Source of the DNA: Hibiscus mutabilis
Lineage: Eukaryota; Streptophyta; Magnoliopsida; Malvales; Malvaceae
Direction: 5' to 3'
DNA length: 64,000 bases
NCBI GenBank assembly: GCA_019671005.1
Contig: JAGYYJ010000824.1
Coordinates: 1-64,000 of the forward strand
Below the pieces are notes generated by a model. The model was not told the origin of the DNA. It searched no databases and saw only the letters and a list, made by a program, of their open reading frames with translations. Of the stretch, positions 57,791 through 64,000 are shown piece by piece. Made by a program: the position numbers and the translations under genes. The number at the start of each line of letters is the position of its first letter. The stretch's first letter is position 1.

Positions 57791-59380
57791 CTAAATCTTA
57801 CTGGATCGAGGAGGTATACTCTGTTCATTCCTGAAGAAATTCCCTGGATCAACAGCAGTTTTCACATCAACAAGTCTCTCATAATTCCCATTAAAATAAC
57901 TCTCGCCGTAAACTTTACCTTCTTCATAGCTCCACTTCTTCGTCGATCCCACATCAATGTCCCTGTAATTCAAATAAGCACTCCTCGGATTCTTCGAAAC
58001 GAATGGTGTCATGAATTCATGGAGAAGCTTCGCCTGTGTCGTGAAATTTTTGTCGGCTTCGACCCCAGGTTGCTCCCAGTTCACAGAGTACTGAATCTTG
58101 AACAAGTTACCAGCTCGATGTGGAAATGGCGTCTCGGCTGAGTTGACTCGGTTCATTTGACCTCCGTAAGCATTGAAAACCAACCCCACTTTGCCTAATT
58201 CCATCATCTTTTTCCATAATGATTCTAACCCATTTCTGGGAATTGGGGTCTGTACGTAATCTGATTTTCGTTTCAGGAAATTTGCGTCGTTTAGATCACG
58301 GTCGAGTAAAGTTGATGGCTGAGTTCCTAAATCGTAATTTGCCCACCATAGAACTGAGTCAATCCAACTCGTTTCGTTACAGTTCTCTTTTACAATACCC
58401 AACTCGGGGAAATCTTTGTTTAATAGACTCACCAGAGAATCGGAATCGCCTAAATACAAAGCGATTACGGTGATTCTCACCGTCTTTTTCTTGTTTATCG
58501 TCACCGGTTGTACAAGCATTCTCATGAACAGTTCGTCGTCGGTCGTCGGAGCAATCGATTGCCATTTGAAGGTTATATCGGTGGCGTTTTCGGTTAATAA
58601 TCTTTCGACTCGGAAAACGGTGACCGTCTCCGGTACGGGGACGAGCTTTACTTTATATGCTAGAACCACCCCGAAACTGGCGGCTCCGCCGCCTCTTATC
58701 GCCCAGAAAAGATCCTCTCCCATGGCTTTTCTGTCGAGTATTTTCCCGTTCACGTCCACCAATTTCGCGTCTACCACATGGTCCACCGACAGTCCGTACT
58801 TCCTAATCATGGTGCCGTACCCGGCGCCGCTTATATGTCCGCCAATGCCGACGGTGGGACAGACACCGGCGGGGAAACCATGGACTTTGCTATTCTTCCA
58901 TATGTTGTAATAAAGTTCGCCGAGGGTCGCACCGGCGCCGACCCAAGCCGATTCGTCGGCCATGTCGACGGTTATGGAGCGGAGATTGAACATGTCGAGG
59001 ATGAAAAACGGTTCGTCGAAGATGTACGACAGCCCTTCGTAGTCGTGGCCGCCGCTGCGGATTTTAAGGCGGAAACCGAGGCTCTGGGCGCATGTGACGG
59101 CGGCGGAGACGTGGGATTCGTCCGTCGGGGTGATGATGAGGACCGGTTTCGGGGTCGACGATGTGTTGAAACGCGCGTTACGAATGTATGCACGCAAAAC
59201 GGAAGCATACGAAGGATGGTTCTTAGAGTAAATGATGGAGGAAGCTTCGCCGGCGGTGATCGATTGACTGAAGCATTGGAGGAGAGATTGATTGATTGGA
59301 TCTGCGGCGGCAGATGAGAGCCGGAGGTTGAAGAAGAAGAGAGGAAGAAGAAGAAGCATCAATGGCTGCATTTTGTTCAT
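57791..59380 (-). CDS. Berberine-bridge-enzyme-like FAD oxidase, intact, intronless
   Basis: 529 residues from the ATG at 59380. An in-frame ATG further upstream (59434) is disfavoured because a TATA box lies between the two. Residues about 1-26 form a signal peptide (MLLLLLPLFFF core, then LSSAAA). The FAD-binding domain carries both covalent FAD sites, His112 in RSGGHDYEG and Cys174 in GVCPTVGIGGH. The middle holds WAIRGGGAASFG; the C-terminal family domain has YLNYRDID and NFFRNEQSIPP. Family members oxidise carbohydrates, monolignols or alkaloid precursors outside the cell or in the vacuole; the substrate cannot be told from sequence. Val177, three residues after the Cys, is the residue linked in this family to use of O2 as electron acceptor, so an H2O2-producing oxidase is likely. 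The frameshifted paralogue is at 16818-18385. Confidence 0.95.
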   Translation of the reverse strand: MNKMQPLMLLLLPLFFFNLRLSSAAADPINQSLLQCFSQSITAGEASSIIYSKNHPSYASVLRAYIRNARFNTSSTPKPVLIITPTDESHVSAAVTCAQSLGFRLKIRSGGHDYEGLSYIFDEPFFILDMFNLRSITVDMADESAWVGAGATLGELYYNIWKNSKVHGFPAGVCPTVGIGGHISGAGYGTMIRKYGLSVDHVVDAKLVDVNGKILDRKAMGEDLFWAIRGGGAASFGVVLAYKVKLVPVPETVTVFRVERLLTENATDITFKWQSIAPTTDDELFMRMLVQPVTINKKKTVRITVIALYLGDSDSLVSLLNKDFPELGIVKENCNETSWIDSVLWWANYDLGTQPSTLLDRDLNDANFLKRKSDYVQTPIPRNGLESLWKKMMELGKVGLVFNAYGGQMNRVNSAETPFPHRAGNLFKIQYSVNWEQPGVEADKNFTTQAKLLHEFMTPFVSKNPRSAYLNYRDIDVGSTKKWSYEEGKVYGESYFNGNYERLVDVKTAVDPGNFFRNEQSIPPRSSKI

Positions 59381-59410
59381 GGTTTGGGATTCTAGTGGAG
59401 GGTTTTGATT

Positions 59411-59420
59411 ATATTTATAA
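59411..59420 (-). promoter_or_regulatory. TATA box of the oxidase gene
   Basis: TTATAAATAT on the minus strand, 31 bp before the chosen ATG at 59380. The leader would be very short, so the next ATG (59371, residue 4) is also possible. Either choice leaves the signal peptide intact. Confidence 0.6.
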
Positions 59421-59434
59421 GCTTGGATGTTCAC

Positions 59435-61360
59435 ATGGAGTAATTTTCATTTCTAGTAAATAAATGTGTATATACTATTTAATAAGTTGGTATTATAGTT
59501 ATTAACGAATCAGATGAAATAGGTATATATTTATTATCAACAGATCTTATGAATCAAAGAAAATCGATTTGATTAATAATATGTTGGTTTAACTAATATT
59601 AGTTTTTTTATTAAAAAAATAATATTAATTTTGTTTGTAATGTGTATAAAACATAAATTATTATACACGAGATCATAATATATATGTTGAGTATTTAAAT
59701 AAAAAAATATCTAACTTTTATTTTCTTTGTTTATAAGATTTAAATTCGTGATCTTTTTATAAAGGTATCAAACTCTTTTGACCGCTTCATTCAATAATTT
59801 TGATAAAAACATAATGATATCAGTATAGTTAATTATAAAATAATAATTTAATAAAATATATATTTATTTTTAAAATTATATGTAAAAATAGATTTTTTCC
59901 CATAATAAATGGGTACTAAAAAGGTATTAATGTTATACACTTTGTTTTTTTTTCTAAAAAAAAACTTAAAAGTCAACAATCAACTGGTCTATATTTGAGT
60001 TTCCATGATAAAACGTTAGATTTCTTCATTAAGTTTCCATGATAAATATTACAAGTAGAATAAATGGATTAGGAAGGGCATTCTATCTGATCTGGATTCC
60101 TCAAACAATAAATTAAATATTTAAAAAATACTTAACGAATTTATATTCAAAGAGAGAGAGCATATACAATTTTTCTCCTTTAATTAGTAATAGTGGAAAG
60201 TATGTTAAGCAAATGGCAAGTCTAGCACACGGTTTCATATTCTAACCCAATGAATATGAATTTGCATATTCGTCAATTAAATTAATACTACTAACAAGGA
60301 ATAGAAATCCAATTTTGACTTTTCAATTCCGGCGCTTCATGTGGATGAGTATATCTTTTGGAAATCTTAATGTGGTGCGCTCTCCACCATAAACATTTAT
60401 ATATCTTTTGGATTTAATTAGTAATAGTGGAAAGTATGTTAAGCAAATGGCAAGTCAGATACCTCTCGTTAATGGGAATTCTTTTCCAACATTTCTTATT
60501 CATCTATATTTTACTTACGAATTCTGAGCTGATTCTTTTACTTTTAATAAGTGTTTACAACCACTCTAAATTATGATAAAATTTATTGTCAACTTACTAT
60601 AACGTTGTATTATTATTATTAAACTTAGAGTCTTTGATTGTGTTGACGTTACTTATCTTTTGTCATTAATGAGAGTGTTTGTTTTAACTTTATTTTTTTT
60701 TTTGAATTATTCGATTATGCTTATTTTATTATAGAAGTCGATAATTTTATTAAAAATGAGAAATATTCAATACTACAATGGGGTTTACAATCCTTAAATA
60801 TATCTTTTCTTTGTAACCCGATCCTAGCCTACATTACAAGCCTTAATAAAAACCATTTGGATTACACATGAATATCTGAGAAAGGGAATTTGTCTTCAGA
60901 GCACATTCAGCCTTATTGAGTTAACCTTTCTTCAGGGACCTTAAAACTTCTAATGTCTGGTTGAGATGAGAAAAGATGGAAGATTGAAATTTAGGGAGTT
61001 GGTGAGTTAATGAGAGCCACCTAAAAACGGGATACTATCCAGTTGATGGATTCGTGAATCATTCATACTATGAATTTTGGGGTATCTGACTTTGCTCTTT
61101 TCCATGTTTGCCATGACATTTTCCTTTGAACCCACTTTTCTCGCCTTTATTTATGGTCCTTTGTCTTTCTTTAAATCCTCATTTCTAGCCTTTTATTTTT
61201 TTCCTTTAAATCGTTATTACTAATCTTTTTCTTGCATCTTACAAGTAAAGTGACATAGATTCATGAAAAAATAAAGGTTTCTTGGTATTGATTCCAAATC
61301 CAGGAGCAATTGTTTACCATCGCATCAAAAAATAATAGGGGCAACACCGCCTTCATTAGT
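59435..61360. other. Upstream region of the oxidase gene; AT-rich, no gene seen
   Basis: Very AT-rich to about 60170. No open frame is supported. A 44-bp direct repeat lies within it (see 60179-60456). From about 60730 to 61060 there is slightly GC-richer sequence without coding signal. Confidence 0.5.
60179..60456 (+). repeat. Direct repeat of 44 bp, 234 bp apart
   Basis: 60179-60222 and 60413-60456 are identical: tttaattagtaatagtgg then aaagtatgttaagcaaatgg, ending caagtc. The high identity suggests a recent event. Confidence 0.85.
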
Positions 61361-61374
61361 TTATGGGATAAAAT

Positions 61375-61730
61375 GTTGAATTGCCAATCAAGGTTGAAAT
61401 TTCATCTCTCCGTGTCTTGATGAAAGCAAAACTAGAAGAAGCAGAGTGGGTCCAAGCAAGATATGACCAGTTGAGTTATTCAATGAAAAGGGGGTTAAAA
61501 GTCATTTGTCGCAGTCAGATGAATCAGAGAAGAATAACACGAGCACACGACAAGAAAGTTTATCCGAGAAAGAGATTTCATATTAGGAAAAAATTTACCA
61601 ATTCAAAGAGATTCTCGGGGAAAATGAATGACTAACTGGAAGAAGACCTTCTAAAAAAGAACATTGATCTTGGTCGATATGGATAGAGATGAGCTTCATA
61701 ATCTGATGAATTCAAAAGTTTTATGTCTAA
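61375..61730 (+). pseudogene. Integrase C-terminal remnant of a Tat/Ogre-like retrotransposon
   Basis: The frame from about 61381 reads LPIKVEISSLRVLMKAKLEE, AEWVQARYDQL and RAHDKKVYPRKRF. These follow the conserved tail of integrase in Tat/Ogre elements (LPIEVEIPSLR, then RYDQLN, then KKVRPR). It ends in a stop at 61633-61635; sequence to about 61730 continues in another frame (IDLGRYG). Everything upstream in pol is missing. Confidence 0.75.
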
Positions 61731-61774
61731 AAAGGATGAAAAAAGAGAAAAAATAAAAAAATAAAATTATCGAA

Positions 61775-61905
61775 AGGTGAAAAATCGCAAAGGGCGCCTT
61801 AGATACAAAAAAGAAAAAAAAGGGGTTCAAGATGAAAACCTACAAAGGGCGTCTTGAAACCAAATGAGGATTCGAGTTGAAAACCCGCAAAAGGCGGCTC
61901 GAATT
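61775..61905 (+). repeat. Three imperfect units of about 40-45 bp
   Basis: Units contain 'ggtgaaaaatcgcaaagggc', 'gatgaaaacctacaaagggc' and 'gttgaaaacccgcaaaaggc', each followed by gcctta, gtcttg or ggctcg. I associate such 'aaaacccgcaaagggc' units with the non-coding 3' region of Tat/Ogre-type elements. Confidence 0.75.
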
Positions 61906-62990
61906 GTTTATGGATTAGGCAAGCAGCAAATGAATCTCTCGGAAACTTGGCATCTTGGAAGGAATTTCATATCCCCATACCTTGTCAATTTGGTAAAGGC
62001 AACACAAGGCAATTTCTGGTATTCCTACTTAGGAAGTTTTGCCCAGTGGGGCACGCCCAGAGTGGGGCAATTTGTACTGGCCAAGGATGTCAGGTCGTCA
62101 ATGTTAATAGGAGTAAGAGGAAGATAAGAAAACGCTAGTATCATTCGAAGACGTTCAAGGTAGAAATAAGCTTTGCTAAAAGGACTTACATGCAAGCGGT
62201 TCAAAGAGCCCTGCGGGGGCAAGCATTTGAGAACTCACAAGAAGCCTTGAGGATGCTTGATATTATTTTAATGCTACATGATTGATAAACCTTCTCCCAC
62301 AATGAGAACAATTTTGCAGACAATGGAGGGGATGTCCAGTGATGTTAAAGCTTTCATTCAAGCTTCTAGGAGAATGTGAGAGATTTTTTTCTCTCAATCA
62401 GACATAGGCTAAAAGAGTGTTGAAGAATATAAGGATAAAAAGTCAGTCCTCCCAACCAGGAATGCAAGATTGAGTGAGCAAATGTGCAAAGCTCAGATAC
62501 TTTCTCTGAAGCAAAGAGATACAAAGAATAAATAAATAGCATGGATGTCTATCTGGGTTAAACAAGTAAAGGCGCATAGAAGCGAAGAGGATAAACCCCA
62601 GAAGTAAGAAGGAAAAATGCGAAAAAAGAAGATAAAAGATAAAGGTTTAAGAACAAAAAATGAACGAAAAGGTCATGCATTCATGTGTTAGGCATCCCTA
62701 GGAGCATACTCATCATAATCATAGTATTTGTTTGACATGTATGAAATTGCTTATCTATTCGAGCATGAGGAGAATAGAACCCGCATATCTATTACTCATC
62801 ATATTCATGTGTTATTGAGACCGAATTATTCTTATTAATAAAAAAACAAAGGATAAATATACATGAGTTAAATTGAAGAGGATGGAATGTGGTATATGAG
62901 CATGTTTATCGTGAAAGGAATAAATTGACGGATAGAATGGCAAAATGAGCGAATGATCATAAGTTGCAATCAGGACAGTGGGTTAATTAT
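61906..62990 (+). mobile_element. Non-coding 3' region of the Tat/Ogre-like remnant
   Basis: No domain was recognised. Open frames at 61864-62127 and 61947-62138 are short and unsupported. The stretch 62640-62830 with repeated 'cattcatgtgtta' and 'catcatattcatgtgtta' motifs resembles the region before the 3' LTR in such elements. No LTR boundary was found. Confidence 0.45.
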
Positions 62991-63290
62991 ATTTTAGGTC
63001 CAAATAATTTTGAAATTATTGTAATTAAATCCTTGCCCCTCTCAAAATTTTTTGGTTTAATACTTTTTTAGGACCCTATCATTTAGAATTAATAAAATTA
63101 AACTTTAACCCCTCATTGTTTTGGTTTAATTACTTTTTAAGATCTTTCAATTTTAAAATTTGTAAAATTAAACCTAAACTCTTTTATTTTTCATGATTTA
63201 ATTACTTTTTAAGACCCTATTTATTTCAAAGTTATTCGATTTATCTCCTTCATAATTCAATCCTGGCTCCGTCCCTGGTTAGAATGCCGT
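62991..63290 (-). repeat. Dispersed element fragment with 'gggacggagccagg' edge
   Basis: Read on the minus strand, it begins aaccagggacggagccagg and continues through diverged 'gtcttaaaaagtaattaaac' units repeated about every 75-80 bp (63065-63080, 63140 and 63205). No coding capacity; class unknown. Confidence 0.5.
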
Positions 63291-63409
63291 ATCTTTCTTA
63301 CTCCTTCGGATAATGTCTTAGTTATTTTGCTTGATGATTGTAATATCTAAATCTTTATTAGATTGTTAGTTTAAGGTTCTTATTCATTTTTCATCAAAAA
63401 TAATATAGA

Positions 63410-63560
63410 CCTTAGAGCTAAACCCTAGTGAACAACTTAGTTTATTCAAACACTTAAACCTTAAAAATTAAATTATACACCCCTAAATTTTAAACTTTAA
63501 ACATTAAATATTAAACTTACATAAACACAAATTGTAACTAAACCCCTAAATTAATTTACA
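63410..63560 (+). repeat. Degenerate telomere-like repeats
   Basis: Imperfect units such as 'agctaaaccctagtg', 'cttaaaccttaaaaatta' and 'aacccctaaattaattt' resemble the telomere-like elements elsewhere in the window, but without their edges. Confidence 0.4.
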
Positions 63561-64000
63561 AATCGTTCACTTTATCTGAATAGAAGACCTCTAATAAAGA
63601 GAATGAAAAAGTACATCGAACAATATCTTTTGTTGGATTAAATAGTAAATAATATAATGTTCCTTAATCAAAGTTTCGAATTTGAGTCTTGGACGAAGAA
63701 AATTATCGGAAGAACCTTACTCTGATTAAAAATCTCCCTGATTAAGCAATTATTCTGATTAAAAATCTAATTCAACTTAACTTTAAATATAATCAGAGCC
63801 TAGCTAAGGTAACTGGCATTAAAAATCTATGACAAAAAAAAAAGGTAAAGCATACTAATATAAACAAAACCATGAAAAATATTAATAAATAAGATATATT
63901 TCATTAAGAACTTATGAGGGGTGGTACCTAGTGGGGAATAGCGGGGGGACAAAGCCCCCCAAATTTTTTAAAAAAATGAAAAAATTTAAGTTTAAATTAT
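63561..64000. other. Right edge, AT-rich, no gene seen
   Basis: 'gacaaagccccccaaatttt' near 63950-63970 resembles the patch near 6635-6680 and may be the start of another dispersed element that runs off the edge. Confidence 0.4.

Noticed and set aside
58416..59317. Two long plus-strand open frames over the oxidase gene
   Set aside because: They are GC-rich shadows of the intact minus-strand coding region.
1..64000. tRNA or rRNA genes
   Set aside because: No cloverleaf with A and B box sequences or rRNA-like stretch was noticed by eye; tRNA-like matches were confined to retroelement primer sites. A tRNAscan run would be decisive.

Overview
This window looks like nuclear DNA of a flowering plant, most likely a eudicot. 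The genes have many short exons with GT-AG introns and AT-rich introns. Their products match plant families (a Golgi UDP-arabinose 4-epimerase, a sphingolipid fatty acid 2-hydroxylase and berberine-bridge-enzyme-like oxidases), and the spaces between genes are filled with plant LTR retrotransposons, LINEs and small inverted-repeat DNA transposons. Several retroelement tails and LTRs resemble those I associate with cotton and other Malvaceae, but that assignment is from memory and was not tested. No bacterial operon, CRISPR array, rRNA or convincing tRNA was seen. || Layout. 1-4.7 kb: eight coding exons of a UDP-arabinose 4-epimerase gene on the minus strand, running off the left edge. 4.7-16.7 kb: AT-rich intergenic DNA with several inverted-repeat transposons and a dispersed family of degenerate telomere-like repeats. 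16.7-18.4 kb: a full-length but frameshifted berberine-bridge-enzyme-like pseudogene (+) that keeps its promoter elements. 19.8-20.3 kb: a duplicated 5' end of the fatty acid 2-hydroxylase gene whose start codon has become GTG. 20.6-22.5 kb: remnant of a Ty3/gypsy element with one LTR. 22.77-27.95 kb: a complete six-exon fatty acid 2-hydroxylase gene (-), 237 aa, whose introns 1 and 5 have been enlarged by transposons. 28.6-30.35 kb: two inverted-repeat elements, each with a perfect 9-bp target-site duplication. 30.47-37.99 kb: a complete-ended but pol-less Athila/Tat-like LTR element (-) with a perfect 5-bp target-site duplication, inserted into a 182-bp tandem repeat. 38.5-43.26 kb: a collapsed Tat/Ogre-like element. 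43.3-52.3 kb: two head-to-tail chromovirus (Reina-like) copies that share one LTR between them; both are decayed. 54.2 kb: a small hAT-like element. 54.9-57.6 kb: a roughly 270-bp tandem repeat split by a LINE (-). 57.8-59.4 kb: an intact berberine-bridge-enzyme-like gene (-). 61.4-64 kb: a Tat/Ogre-like integrase tail and other dispersed repeats. || How the genes relate. The host genes do not form a pathway cluster. The epimerase supplies UDP-arabinose for cell-wall polymers and glycoproteins, the hydroxylase modifies ceramide acyl chains in the ER, and the oxidase is a secreted flavoenzyme. Two of the three families have a decayed paralogue in the same window (oxidase and hydroxylase), so the region shows local gene duplication followed by loss and transposon expansion. 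I found no clearly new multi-gene system. The most notable structures are the shared-LTR chromovirus pair, the retroelement inserted at a tandem-repeat junction, the LINE-split satellite, the start-codon-dead hydroxylase duplicate and the GC-AG intron in the epimerase gene.
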